From: CBDCMJ01 sp965218875
Lineage (GTDB): Bacteria; Chloroflexota; Dehalococcoidia; Lucifugimonadales; UBA3495
Direction: 5' to 3'
DNA: 64,000 nucleotides
Assembly (NCBI GenBank): GCA_965218875.1
Contig: OZ244707.1
Coordinates: 496,001-560,000 of the forward strand
Position numbers and translations under genes: made by a program. Below the pieces are notes generated by a model, which did no database searches, was not told the origin of the DNA, and saw only the letters and a list, made by a program, of their open reading frames with translations. The first letter of the stretch is position 1. Every line of letters starts with the position of its first letter. Below are positions 26,718 to 34,539 of this stretch, one piece after another.

Positions 26718-27203
26718 TCAGCCTTGGTCCCGGGACCGGGCTATGACTATGGCGCCAACCAGGGCCACCAGCAACACTAGAGAGGCTACCTCGAAGGGGA
26801 TGGCCCAGCGGGTGAACAGGGAGTTGGCCAGGTCGGCAAAGGCCGGGCTCTGGGCCTCGGTGTCCTTGACGGCGTTGATGAAGAACGAGGGTATCAGCAC
26901 TCCCAGCAGGCCCAGGGCGGCAACCGCCGCCAACGGCCATTGGCGATTGTCGGAGATGCGGGGATACTCGCTGCCCCGGGTGAGCATGATGGCGAAGAGC
27001 AGCACGATGATGACGGCGCCGCCGTAGATGAGCACCTGGACCAGCGCCAGGAACTCGGCGAACAGGATCAGGTACACGCCGGCCACCGCGATGAGGGACA
27101 ACAGCAAGGCCAACGCGGAGTGGACCACGTTCCTGCTGAGGACCACGCCCAGGCCGCCCCCCAAGGTCAGCACCGCCAGGAGGATGAACAGGAACCAGGA
27201 CAT
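26718..27203 (-). CDS. nuoJ: NADH-quinone oxidoreductase subunit J
   Basis: A 161-residue membrane subunit of complex I with about five hydrophobic spans. The conserved VVLSRNVVHSALALLLSLIA and FLALVQVLIYGGAVIIVLLF blocks are present. The stop is 2 bp from the nuoK start, so the two are probably translationally coupled. Confidence 0.96.
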   Translation of the reverse strand: MSWFLFILLAVLTLGGGLGVVLSRNVVHSALALLLSLIAVAGVYLILFAEFLALVQVLIYGGAVIIVLLFAIMLTRGSEYPRISDNRQWPLAAVAALGLLGVLIPSFFINAVKDTEAQSPAFADLANSLFTRWAIPFEVASLVLLVALVGAIVIARSRDQG

Positions 27204-27307
27204 GCTCAGCCAGCCCCGCCAAACAATGCGTCCCGCTTAGCGGGACGGCGGGGGGAAGACCACCTGGGGGTCACAGTGTCTGCGCGGACGGCCACGGCTA
27301 CACCGCA

Positions 27308-27613
27308 CTAACCCTTGCCGAACAGCTTCTTGATGAGGCCCGATTTGGGACCGCCGCCGGCTTCCGGAAGGTCTGCGGGGCCCGGCTCTCCGCCAGCCGG
27401 CAGTACGGAGCCGAGCAGGCTGCAACTGGTGCAGTTGCAGCCTGCCGGGTGGCGCTTCACCGCCTCGGCGGCCCGCGTTTTGGACTTCTTGCGCTTGTTG
27501 GCCGACTTCAGGCCCTTCTTCTTGAGGAAACTGTCCGTGCAGTCCTTGCAGGTGCACGCCGCCGGATGTCTTGGGGACAGGTTCAGCCGCCGTTCGTCTT
27601 CACGCCTTGGCAT
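27308..27613 (-). CDS. Small protein with two HPAxCxCxxC motifs inside the nuo operon
   Basis: 101 residues from ATG 27613, preceded by AAAGG at a workable distance (a TTG at 27622 is an alternative). Two copies of R-H-P-A-x-C-x-C-x-x-C are present: H16, C20, C22, C25 and H55, C59, C61, C64, separated by a very basic linker (KKKGLKSANKRKKSKTR). The C-terminus is Pro/Gly-rich and ends KKLFGKG. The motif pair suggests metal binding, zinc or an Fe-S cluster, by inference only. It lies between nuoI and nuoJ on the same strand, so it is probably co-expressed with complex I. I do not recognise a named family. Confidence 0.75.
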   Translation of the reverse strand: MPRREDERRLNLSPRHPAACTCKDCTDSFLKKKGLKSANKRKKSKTRAAEAVKRHPAGCNCTSCSLLGSVLPAGGEPGPADLPEAGGGPKSGLIKKLFGKG

Positions 27614-27671
27614 TCGGGTCAACCTTTGTCTGTTCCGCCGCCTGGGCCGGTGGCGTTTTCAAATTTTGGAC

Positions 27672-28247
27672 TCACTGCTTCTCCGCCGGGGCCTCTTCGC
27701 CGCCGCCGGCCGCCTGGCCTCCGGACTCCCCCGCCTGCTGCTTGGCCCGCTTGGTGGGAGGAATCCAGTCGGTGGTCTCCTGGAAGCTCTGCCCTTGCCG
27801 CAACAACTCTGGCAGGTCCATCCGGGCGCCGTTGCGCTGGTAGGCGCTGAGCTCGTGTTCGTGGCTCATGACGATAGCGTCGAAGTTGCAGACCTCAACG
27901 CAAATCCCGCATAGTATACACCGGTTAAGATTGATTTCGAAGCTGTCGACTATCTTCCTCCGGTGGCTGCGGCCCTCCTGCTGCGCCGGGTTGTCCATCA
28001 TGGTGGCCGACATGCACTGGGTGGGACAGTTGCGGATGCACACCATGCACCCGGTGCAGTAGGGCTCCTCTACCTCGCCATCCCAGGTCAACGCGGGGAA
28101 GCCCATGAACCGGTCCTGCACCGGCGTCGGGGCGTCCACCCTCTTGAAGAAGTTGCCCGTGGCCGGATACTGCCGGGTCACCGGCTGGCGCAGCCCCTTC
28201 ATCGTGGAAACCAGGGTCACCCATAACCCTTTTACGCTATTAAGCAC
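27672..28247 (-). CDS. nuoI: NADH-quinone oxidoreductase subunit I
   Basis: A 191-residue ferredoxin-type subunit that carries the two [4Fe-4S] clusters (N6a/N6b in other species) passing electrons toward NuoB. Cysteines are C64, C67, C70, C74 and C110, C113, C116, C120, both in CxxCxxCxxxC spacing. The GTG start at 28247 has a purine-rich AAGGGGTGG before it. The C-terminal tail (about 45 residues, Gln/Gly/Glu-rich) is longer than the minimal family form. Confidence 0.97.
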   Translation of the reverse strand: MLNSVKGLWVTLVSTMKGLRQPVTRQYPATGNFFKRVDAPTPVQDRFMGFPALTWDGEVEEPYCTGCMVCIRNCPTQCMSATMMDNPAQQEGRSHRRKIVDSFEINLNRCILCGICVEVCNFDAIVMSHEHELSAYQRNGARMDLPELLRQGQSFQETTDWIPPTKRAKQQAGESGGQAAGGGEEAPAEKQ

Positions 28248-28257
28248 AGGCCACCCC

Positions 28258-29433
28258 TTAGGTGCGGGCCCCTTCCGCCGTGTCGGCTTCCGGGGAAGCC
28301 GCGGCTTGGCGGGCGCGCAGGCTCCGCTGCCGGTTCCAGACCTCGGCCACCCGCCGGGCGGGGGCCACCAGGCGACGGTAGATCACGTAGGATATCACTA
28401 TCAGTCCCAGCAGCGACATCAGGGTCAGGGACCACGCGGGCAAATCGTAGAACTTGTAGATGCCGGTGATCAGGACGGTGTAGAACGACAGCGGCACCAT
28501 CACCTTCCAGGCGAAGGCCATCAACTGGTCTATGCGCAGCCGGGGATAGGTGCCCCGCACCCAGAAGATGGCCATGACCACGGCATACGCCTTGAGCAGG
28601 AACCAAACTATCCCCCAGTTCCCCGACAGCCATGGGCCGGACCAACCCCCAATGAACAGCAGGGTCACCAACGCCGCCACCGCGAAGGTGTTGATGTATT
28701 CCGCCAGGAAAAACACCGACCAGTGGGCCCCGCTGTACTCCACGAAGGGCCCGCCCACGATCTCCGACTCAGCGAAGTATATGTCGAAGGGCGTGCGCCC
28801 CACCTCGGCCAGGCCCGCGATGAAGAAGATGACCAGTCCCAGGGGCTGGATTGCCAGGTAGGGATAGTCGCTCTGACCGTTCACCAGCTCCCGCACGTCC
28901 AGCGACTCGGCCAGCATGGCCATGGCGATGACCACCATGATGATAGGGATTTCGTAGCTGATTAGCTGGGCCGCCGCCCGAAGACCGCCCAGGGTCCCGT
29001 ACTTGTTGGCGGAGCCCCAGCCGGCCAGCACCAGGCCCAGGATGCCGACGACGGCGAAGGCGATGATGTAGAACAGCCCCAGGTCCAGGTTCTTCAACAC
29101 CGCGGCCTGGGTCCCTGGGATGGTGACCCAGATCATAAAGGCCGAAACTATCACTATGAGCGGGGCGGCCCAGAAGATGGCCCGGTCCGACGACGCCGGG
29201 ATGATGTCCTCTTTCAACACCAGCTTCACGGCGTCGGCGATGGGTTGCAACAACCCCATGGGGCCGGTGCGCGTGGGCCCCAGGCGGCGTTGCAGGCGGC
29301 CCAACGCCTTGCGCTCCAGCCAGACCAAAGACAGCACGACCACCGACAGCGCGGTGAACATGACCAGCAGCCCCAGCAGTATCCAGCCGAAGTCGGCGCC
29401 GCTGACGGTCAAAGGCAGGACGGAGAAGCTCAA
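28258..29433 (-). CDS. nuoH: NADH-quinone oxidoreductase subunit H
   Basis: A 391-residue membrane subunit that forms the quinone chamber at the foot of the peripheral arm. Typical blocks are LVWLERKALGRLQRRLGPTR, PIADAVKLVLKEDIIP, AGLAEVGRTPFDIYFAESEI and RGTYPRLRIDQLMAFAWK. The TTG start at 29433 overlaps the nuoD stop in TTGA and has GGGAG upstream. The longer frame to 29535 runs inside nuoD and is rejected. Confidence 0.96.
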   Translation of the reverse strand: MSFSVLPLTVSGADFGWILLGLLVMFTALSVVVLSLVWLERKALGRLQRRLGPTRTGPMGLLQPIADAVKLVLKEDIIPASSDRAIFWAAPLIVIVSAFMIWVTIPGTQAAVLKNLDLGLFYIIAFAVVGILGLVLAGWGSANKYGTLGGLRAAAQLISYEIPIIMVVIAMAMLAESLDVRELVNGQSDYPYLAIQPLGLVIFFIAGLAEVGRTPFDIYFAESEIVGGPFVEYSGAHWSVFFLAEYINTFAVAALVTLLFIGGWSGPWLSGNWGIVWFLLKAYAVVMAIFWVRGTYPRLRIDQLMAFAWKVMVPLSFYTVLITGIYKFYDLPAWSLTLMSLLGLIVISYVIYRRLVAPARRVAEVWNRQRSLRARQAAASPEADTAEGART

Positions 29434-30575
29434 CGGTCCACTTCTCCCATGACGATGTCCAGGGAGCCCAGCACCACCACCGAGTCCGCGACCCAAATGC
29501 CGGTCAGCAAGTGCTTGATGGCGGACAGATTGCAAAAGGACGGGGGGCGAATCTTCACCCGGTAGGGCTTGTCTGTGCCGTCGCTCACCAGGTACACGCC
29601 GAGCTCACCCCGGGGGTTCTCGGCCCGGAGAAACACTTCGCCCTTAGGCGGGCGGACCAGCCTCCGGCCCAGCGACGACGCCACGTTGCCCCCCGGCATT
29701 TGCTCCAGCGCCTGCTCTATGATGCGCACCGACTCGTACATCTCCAAGACCCGCACGTAGTAGCGGTCCCAGCTGTCTCCGTCCAGTCCCAGGGGCACGT
29801 CGAAGTCGAAGCGGTCGTACACCGAGTAGGGCGCCGCCTTGCGAAGGTCGTAGTCCACGCCGCAGGCCCGCAGGCAGGGCCCGGTGAATCCGAAATCAAC
29901 GGCGTCCTCGGTGGAGATGGCGCCCACGTCTTTCATCCGGGCCAGGAAGATCTCGTTGAAGGTCAGCAGCTTGTCCGATTCCTCTATGTCCTCCCGGACC
30001 AAAACCAACAGGTCGGTCACCTGTTGGCCGAAGTCGTCCGGCACGTCCTCTTTGAGGCCGCCGATGCGGAAGTAGTTGTGCATCATGCGGGCCCCGGAGA
30101 CCGCCTCGAAGAGGGACTGGATGCGCTCCCGGCCGCGGAAGCAAAACATGGACGGCGTCATGGCCCCGGCGTCCAAGCCCATGGCGGCCACAAACAGCAG
30201 GTGGCTGGCGATGCGGTTCAACTCGCACAGTATGACCCGCACGTACTCGGCGCGCTCAGGGACCTGCAGGCCCATGAGCTTCTCCACCGCCATGCAGAAG
30301 GCCAGCTCGTTGTTGAAGTTGGCGATGTAGTCCATCCGGTCGAACAGGGTAATTACCTGGGCGTACTGCTCCCCTTCGGACAGCTTCTCCGACCCGCGGT
30401 GGAGGTATCCGATGTGGGGTTCCAGGTCCACGATCTTCTCCCCGTCTACCCACAGGACCAAACGGAACACCCCGTGGGTGGACGGGTGCTGAGGGCCCAT
30501 GTTGAGAAGCATCTCGATGGGTTCCCCGGTGGCGGACCTCATGCCCTGGCTCTCAATACCCTGATTTACCACCAA
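29430..30575 (-). CDS. nuoD: NADH-quinone oxidoreductase subunit D
   Basis: A 381-residue peripheral-arm subunit that lines the quinone pocket; homologous to [NiFe]-hydrogenase large subunits. Conserved blocks are NMGPQHPSTHGVFRLVLWVD, HIGYLHRGSEKL, DRMDYIANFNNELAFCMAVE and PKGEVFLRAENPRGELGVYL. The histidine and tyrosine used for quinone binding in the family are in place (HPSTHG; MDYIANF). Length is normal. It is not fused to NuoC. Two small HicB-like genes separate it from nuoC. Confidence 0.97.
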   Translation of the reverse strand: MVVNQGIESQGMRSATGEPIEMLLNMGPQHPSTHGVFRLVLWVDGEKIVDLEPHIGYLHRGSEKLSEGEQYAQVITLFDRMDYIANFNNELAFCMAVEKLMGLQVPERAEYVRVILCELNRIASHLLFVAAMGLDAGAMTPSMFCFRGRERIQSLFEAVSGARMMHNYFRIGGLKEDVPDDFGQQVTDLLVLVREDIEESDKLLTFNEIFLARMKDVGAISTEDAVDFGFTGPCLRACGVDYDLRKAAPYSVYDRFDFDVPLGLDGDSWDRYYVRVLEMYESVRIIEQALEQMPGGNVASSLGRRLVRPPKGEVFLRAENPRGELGVYLVSDGTDKPYRVKIRPPSFCNLSAIKHLLTGIWVADSVVVLGSLDIVMGEVDR

Positions 30576-30635
30576 ACAACGCCCCTTTTCCGTGGTGCGG
30601 CCCCGCCCGGCCTGCGGGCCGGAGGAGAACGGCCG

Positions 30636-30980
30636 CTACAAGATCACTATGTCGGGGTCCTTCACGGGGACCACCTCGTTGCTGATCCATGTGTCGCCGT
30701 CAAAGTAAAATCCGGCCTCTATGAGGACCTCGTCCAGCACTCCCAGGTCGTCACAGTCCTCCAGGTACATGCTTATGTGGGACCGCAGCGCCCGCCGGGC
30801 CGCCGCCGGGGTGTCCCCAAAAGCGGTGATGTCCAACTCCGGACAGACGGCTTGATACCCGTCCGCTGAGGAAGACTCTTCCATTCGATAAACTATGTGC
30901 CCCCGCCACCCCCGGCCGGCGCCCGCGGCTTCTCCCGAAGGCGGGACCTCCGGATCACTGTTGTTGTCTGCCGTGTTCAT
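30636..30980 (-). CDS. HicB-like domain protein (first of two) in the nuo operon
   Basis: A 114-residue protein. After an acidic N-terminal tail (MNTADNNSDPEVPPSGEAAG) comes a HicB/UPF0150-type fold: GYQAVCPELDITAFGDTPAA, ARRALRSHISMYLEDCDDLG. No ribbon-helix-helix or HTH DNA-binding tail is evident, and no HicA toxin gene lies beside it. It is probably not a classic toxin-antitoxin unit. It is placed between nuoC and nuoD with a 60-bp gap to nuoD, so it is likely transcribed with them. Function unknown. Confidence 0.75.
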   Translation of the reverse strand: MNTADNNSDPEVPPSGEAAGAGRGWRGHIVYRMEESSSADGYQAVCPELDITAFGDTPAAARRALRSHISMYLEDCDDLGVLDEVLIEAGFYFDGDTWISNEVVPVKDPDIVIL

Positions 30981-31011
30981 AAGGGCAACTCGGGATATGG
31001 GTTTCGCGCCG

Positions 31012-31269
31012 TCACGGGGCGGCGTCCGCTACGAATTCCAACTGCAGCTCGGTGTCCTCTTCGACACCGGAGAAACCGGCCTGGGCCAAGACCCGGCCCA
31101 GGTCTTCCAGCCCGTCATGGGTCTCGATCCAGGCCCGGGTGACCAGGATGAGGTCGTCCTGGGCCTCTTGCACCGATCCCCCGGAACCCTCCAGCGGCAA
31201 ATGCTCCACCCTGGCTACGAAACAGCCGTCCTCCTCAGCCACCCGGGCAGTCAGCACGACGTGGTCCAT
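31012..31269 (-). CDS. HicB-like domain protein (second of two) in the nuo operon
   Basis: An 85-residue protein with the same partial-RNase-H-like HicB pattern: LTARVAEEDGCFVARVEHLP, then GGSVQEAQDDLILVTRAWIE. It starts 6 bp after the nuoC stop. It shares layout but little sequence with its neighbour, so an old duplication is possible. No toxin partner is present. Inferred to be co-expressed with complex I; role unknown. Confidence 0.72.
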   Translation of the reverse strand: MDHVVLTARVAEEDGCFVARVEHLPLEGSGGSVQEAQDDLILVTRAWIETHDGLEDLGRVLAQAGFSGVEEDTELQLEFVADAAP

Positions 31270-31275
31270 GCGCCG

Positions 31276-31812
31276 CTAGAATTCCTGGTAGTCGTTGAAC
31301 GGGAAGTCCCTACGGCCCGGATACCCCTCGAACCCTTCGTAGAGCAGCAAGGGAGAGAGGTCCGGATGGCCGTCGAAGGCCACCCCGTAGAGATCGTGGG
31401 CCTCCCTCTCGTACCAGGCCGCGGCCTGCCAAACGGGCGCCACCGACGGCAGCCTGGGGTCATCGACGGGGACGTTGGCCTTGATTACCAGGACGCGGTC
31501 CGGGTCCAGGGAGTGGAGGAAGTACACGACCTGCAGTGTGTCCTTGTAATCGACACAGGCCAAACACAACAACTGGCGCATGGCCAGCCGCGGGTCCTCC
31601 TTGGCCCGGCGGCACACCTTGGCCGCGTCACCGGGCTCCACGGTCAGTTGAGGCAGGTCGTCCAGAGCGCCGACCTGGGGCTGAAACTCTTTGAGGACCT
31701 CTTGAGAGACCGCCAGCACTTCCCGCCCCGAGGGGGTCAGCGAGTCCAGCTCAGCCGGCCCGGCGGAGGACTCGCCGGACTCAGGGGCCGAAGGAACGTC
31801 GTCTTCAGCCAC
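31276..31812 (-). CDS. nuoC: NADH-quinone oxidoreductase subunit C
   Basis: A 178-residue peripheral-arm subunit. The N-terminal 40 residues are acidic and variable. The conserved core includes RQLLCLACVDYKDTLQVVYF, WQAAAWYEREAHDLYGVAFD and GHPDLSPLLLYEGFEGYPGR followed by RDFPFNDY. It starts inside the last codons of nuoB (8-bp overlap). It is separate from nuoD, as in many non-proteobacterial operons. Confidence 0.96.
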   Translation of the reverse strand: MAEDDVPSAPESGESSAGPAELDSLTPSGREVLAVSQEVLKEFQPQVGALDDLPQLTVEPGDAAKVCRRAKEDPRLAMRQLLCLACVDYKDTLQVVYFLHSLDPDRVLVIKANVPVDDPRLPSVAPVWQAAAWYEREAHDLYGVAFDGHPDLSPLLLYEGFEGYPGRRDFPFNDYQEF

Positions 31813-32332
31813 GTTCCTTGGCGTCCTGCATTATCTTTTCCTGAAGCTTGAGAATGCCGAACAGTAGCGCCTCGGGCCGGGGCGGACAGCCGGGAACGTA
31901 CACGTCCACCGGGACGATGTGGTCCACTCCCATGACCACGGAGTAAGACCGGTAATAGGGGCCGCCGTTGGTGGCGCAGCTGCCCATGGCGATGACCCAC
32001 TTGGGTTCCGGCATCTGCTCGTAGAGCAGCCGTATGGGCTCGGCCATTTTCTTTACCACCGTCCCGGCGACGATCATGACGTCCGACTGCCGGGGCGAAG
32101 GCCAGGTCACCACGCCGAACCGGTCGAGATCGTAGTGGGCCATGTAGGTGGAGATCATCTCGATGGCGCAGCAGGCCAGCCCAAAGGTGAGGGCCCACAG
32201 GGAGGACTTGCGCGCCATGGCGAAAAGCTGATCGGTAGTGGTGGTAATTATGCCGGGAGTCCTGGGGGCCACGGTCTGGTCGAACAGGCTGAGGGCCGGA
32301 CGATTTCCCGTCCCCGTGGTCAGTTCTGCCAT
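31805..32332 (-). CDS. nuoB: NADH-quinone oxidoreductase subunit B
   Basis: A 175-residue subunit that holds cluster N2, the last [4Fe-4S] before quinone. The ligands are seen as the tandem C54-C55 (LACCAIE), C119 (MGSCATNGG) and C149 (VPGCPPRPEAL), the pattern specific to NuoB. Length is normal. It overlaps nuoA by 13 bp and nuoC by 8 bp. Confidence 0.97.
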   Translation of the reverse strand: MAELTTGTGNRPALSLFDQTVAPRTPGIITTTTDQLFAMARKSSLWALTFGLACCAIEMISTYMAHYDLDRFGVVTWPSPRQSDVMIVAGTVVKKMAEPIRLLYEQMPEPKWVIAMGSCATNGGPYYRSYSVVMGVDHIVPVDVYVPGCPPRPEALLFGILKLQEKIMQDAKERG

Positions 32333-32742
32333 TCTAGGGCCCCCTTCTTCCAGGCGTAAACGATGGCGAACAACAGCACGCCGATGAACATCAGCATGGC
32401 GTAGAAGGGAATCGCGTTGGCCTCGGTCACCTTCTGCTGCAGGTAGATGACGGCCCAGGGAAACAGGAACACCGCCTCCACGTCGAATATGAGAAACAGG
32501 ATGGCGAAAACGTAGAAGCGGACGTTGATGTTGGACCAGCTATACCTGGTGGGGGGTATCCCGCACTCGTAGGACGTCAGCTTTACGTCGGAGTGGCGAC
32601 GGGAGGACAAGAGGCGGGAAACGGCGAACATTCCGCCAATAGCCAGGGCCGCCAACAGCGCCGAGATGGCCACGACGGTCCAGTTCTCGGAGAACAGGTC
32701 TGGGTTGAAGGCTTGTAGCTGTAAGTTCGGAAGGGACGGCAT
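32320..32742 (-). CDS. nuoA: NADH-quinone oxidoreductase subunit A
   Basis: A 140-residue, three-helix subunit. Conserved blocks are KLTSYECGIPPTRYSWSNIN, FYVFAILFLIFDVEAVFLFP and WAVIYLQQ. The cysteine in YECG, which is exposed in the quinone-cavity loop in known structures, is present. It is the first gene of the operon. The ATG at 32742 has no clear Shine-Dalgarno. The promoter lies about 60 bp upstream. Confidence 0.96.
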   Translation of the reverse strand: MPSLPNLQLQAFNPDLFSENWTVVAISALLAALAIGGMFAVSRLLSSRRHSDVKLTSYECGIPPTRYSWSNINVRFYVFAILFLIFDVEAVFLFPWAVIYLQQKVTEANAIPFYAMLMFIGVLLFAIVYAWKKGALEWQN

Positions 32743-32804
32743 GCTAATTGGAGGGGGAGGTGGCTCCTTGGCATACCTTCGAAGTGCGATGGCTGAACGA
32801 CCTC

Positions 32805-32834
32805 AATATATCACCGGCCCAAGAGCGGTGTCAA
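32805..32834 (-). promoter_or_regulatory. Sigma70-type promoter of the nuo operon
   Basis: On the minus strand TTGACA (32834-32829) and TATATT (32810-32805) are 18 bases apart, with an extended TG just before the -10. The predicted start near 32798 leaves a leader of about 55 nt before nuoA. It is the best promoter visible upstream of the operon. Confidence 0.65.
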
Positions 32835-33005
32835 TTGAAAGAAGCCGGCGCAACGGGGCTTCGCGAGCTTCCCGTCATGGGAACGCACTCCCCAAGCCGT
32901 TCCCAACTCACCCCACATGCCATGCCGGATACCCCTCGTCAGCACCATGAAGATAGACTTGGGGGAAAGGGTCCCGGCTGGCGGGCGCGAGCCGTTCTTC
33001 GCCCC

Positions 33006-33057
33006 GACCTGTCATTCTCACCGAGCGCCCTGACCTGTCATTCTCACCGAGCGCCCT
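33006..33057 (+). repeat. 26-bp tandem repeat, two exact copies
   Basis: The unit GACCTGTCATTCTCACCGAG plus CGCCCT occurs at 33006-33031 and 33032-33057. It runs directly into a GTCATTCCGC repeat unit that shares its first ten bases, so the array probably grew from that repeat. Confidence 0.85.
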
Positions 33058-33062
33058 GACCT

Positions 33063-33096
33063 GTCATTCCGCTGGAGCGCAGCGACGAGGAATCTC
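33063..33096 (+). repeat. Short dispersed repeat
   Basis: Direct-orientation copy of the 34-bp GTCATTCC...GAATCTC unit, identical over its visible length to the copy at 3713. Confidence 0.8.
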
Positions 33097-33406
33097 AAGT
33101 CCTTCGCGACAGGACGGTCCGTTCTCCAGCAGTGCTGTGAGGGGGCGACGAGTTTAGCTTCCTCCTCGGCTACGCCCGGAATGACCATGGCCTTGGGGAG
33201 GCCACATAAGGGCAATGAAAACGAGGGGGTGCCGGACGGTCCAACAAGGCGGGAGTTATTGGCGCTACAGGCCTTTACTGAAACCGTCTATTTCCATGGT
33301 GATTGCTGAGGCGGGCGCTGAGTCTGCCTTCAGGCGGGCGAGGGGTCTAAAGTCCGGGTGATGGCCGAGGTCCATAGTTCGCACCGTGGTTGGCGCATGA
33401 GGGCTT

Positions 33407-33440
33407 GAGATTCCTCGTCGCTGCGCGCCCACGGAATGAC
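33407..33440 (-). repeat. Short dispersed repeat, inverted copy
   Basis: Inverted copy of the same unit, with several changes in the central GC-rich part. Confidence 0.7.
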
Positions 33441-33525
33441 GGAAAGGGGGCGTCCGGAATCACTACGGCTTTTGGAGGCCACATAAGGGCAACGAATATG
33501 ACGGAGCGCCGGGCAGTGACCGAAA

Positions 33526-33596
33526 GCGGTGAGCATGGCCGCCCCGGCTCCTCCGTAGTACCGCGGGGCCACCAGCCGCTCAGCCGTGTCCCGTTA
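33526..33596 (-). pseudogene. Fragment of the CinA/NadD-like fusion gene
   Basis: About 71 bp match 36746-36815 with few differences and encode DTAERLVAPRYYGGAGAAML in the same frame as the nucleotidylyltransferase part of the gene at 36567. Nothing else of the gene is present here. It is a dispersed partial duplicate inside a repeat-rich spacer. Confidence 0.75.
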
Positions 33597-33875
33597 TCGC
33601 TGAAGACCTACACGAAAAGGCGCAGAGTGCCCACAGAGGGCTTTCGGAGGTGTGCAGGGTCATTCAGTTGTTCCCCTGGAACGGCGCCGGCGCCGTTTGG
33701 GCGCGACGCCCCCGACTCCAAAACTGACACCCCTCCCTTCCCAACTCCGGATGCGCCCCCCTAACCTGATAAACGACAGACCGGAACCTCCCGCCGAGAC
33801 ACAACCCGAATCCAACCCGCCCCGCAGCCCCATAAGTCCACCCCCAACCCGGCCCACGAGCCGGAATGGGAGGAA

Positions 33876-34340
33876 ATGACGGGGAAATCGAAAAAATCCA
33901 ACCTCATCTTTCACCGGCAGTCGGCTCTGCCCATCATCGCCGCCTCCCCTACCATCTCTCAAGCCGTCCGCACTTCCGGCATCGGAGAGAGTACCTTGCG
34001 CCGTTGGCTTGAAGACGATCACTTCCTCGACGAGATGACCCGCCTTCGCCAGGAGTCCGCCAACCTCACCCGCCGTGGCGGCCCCAGAACTGTAAATGAC
34101 ATTTGGAGACAACTGAAGGACCCTGAGATACCGCCCGAGTTGGGAAACCTCGCCAACCTGGAATCGCTACTCCTCCACGATAACCGGCTGAGCGTGGAGA
34201 TACCGCCGGAGCTGGGCAATCTAGACAAACTGGAAGTGCTCGCCATCAGCCGCAACCAGTTGGTCGGGTGCATACCCGGCTCTTTGCGAAGCCCATTGAA
34301 TATGGAACGCTCCAACCTGGGCGGCCTGCCGTTCTGCTGA
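33876..34340 (+). CDS. Chimeric HTH plus leucine-rich repeat protein
   Basis: A 154-residue frame. Residues of about 12-66 resemble a helix-turn-helix of phage terminase-small-subunit type (LPIIAASPTISQAVRTSGIG, ESTLRRWLEDDHFLDEMTRL). From residue 84 the sequence is two plant-type leucine-rich repeats (IPPELGNLANLESLLLHDNR and IPPELGNLDKLEVLAISRNQ) with a capping end GCIPGSLRSP. The two parts normally belong to different proteins, so this may be a fusion created by rearrangement. No signal peptide precedes the LRR part. It could be an expressed novel protein or two joined remnants. Confidence 0.5.
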   Translation: MTGKSKKSNLIFHRQSALPIIAASPTISQAVRTSGIGESTLRRWLEDDHFLDEMTRLRQESANLTRRGGPRTVNDIWRQLKDPEIPPELGNLANLESLLLHDNRLSVEIPPELGNLDKLEVLAISRNQLVGCIPGSLRSPLNMERSNLGGLPFC

Positions 34341-34539
34341 GGCCCTGCCCTCAATCGGCAGCAACCCGAAGTCCACCTTCGCCGAGCATCGCGCCAGCTA
34401 TCGTATGGCGAAGGATTCATGCCTTCGTGCCCCGGGTCTGCGGGTGCAATGGCCGGGGACAACCGGCTTTTCATAAACCGGATCCCGTGGGTGCTGCTCG
34501 GCGGCGTTCATTGGAAAGACCTGGGGAAAGACCTGCCCG

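Larger units (their letters stand above)
32835..33875. other. Long noncoding stretch built from short repeats
   Basis: No gene is supported. It holds a 26-bp tandem repeat (33006-33057), two copies of the GTCATTCC repeat, a degenerate direct repeat with GGAGGCCACATAAGGGCAA (near 33196 and 33476, about 280 bp apart), and a fragment related to the nucleotidylyltransferase gene at 36.6-37.7 kb. Confidence 0.7.
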
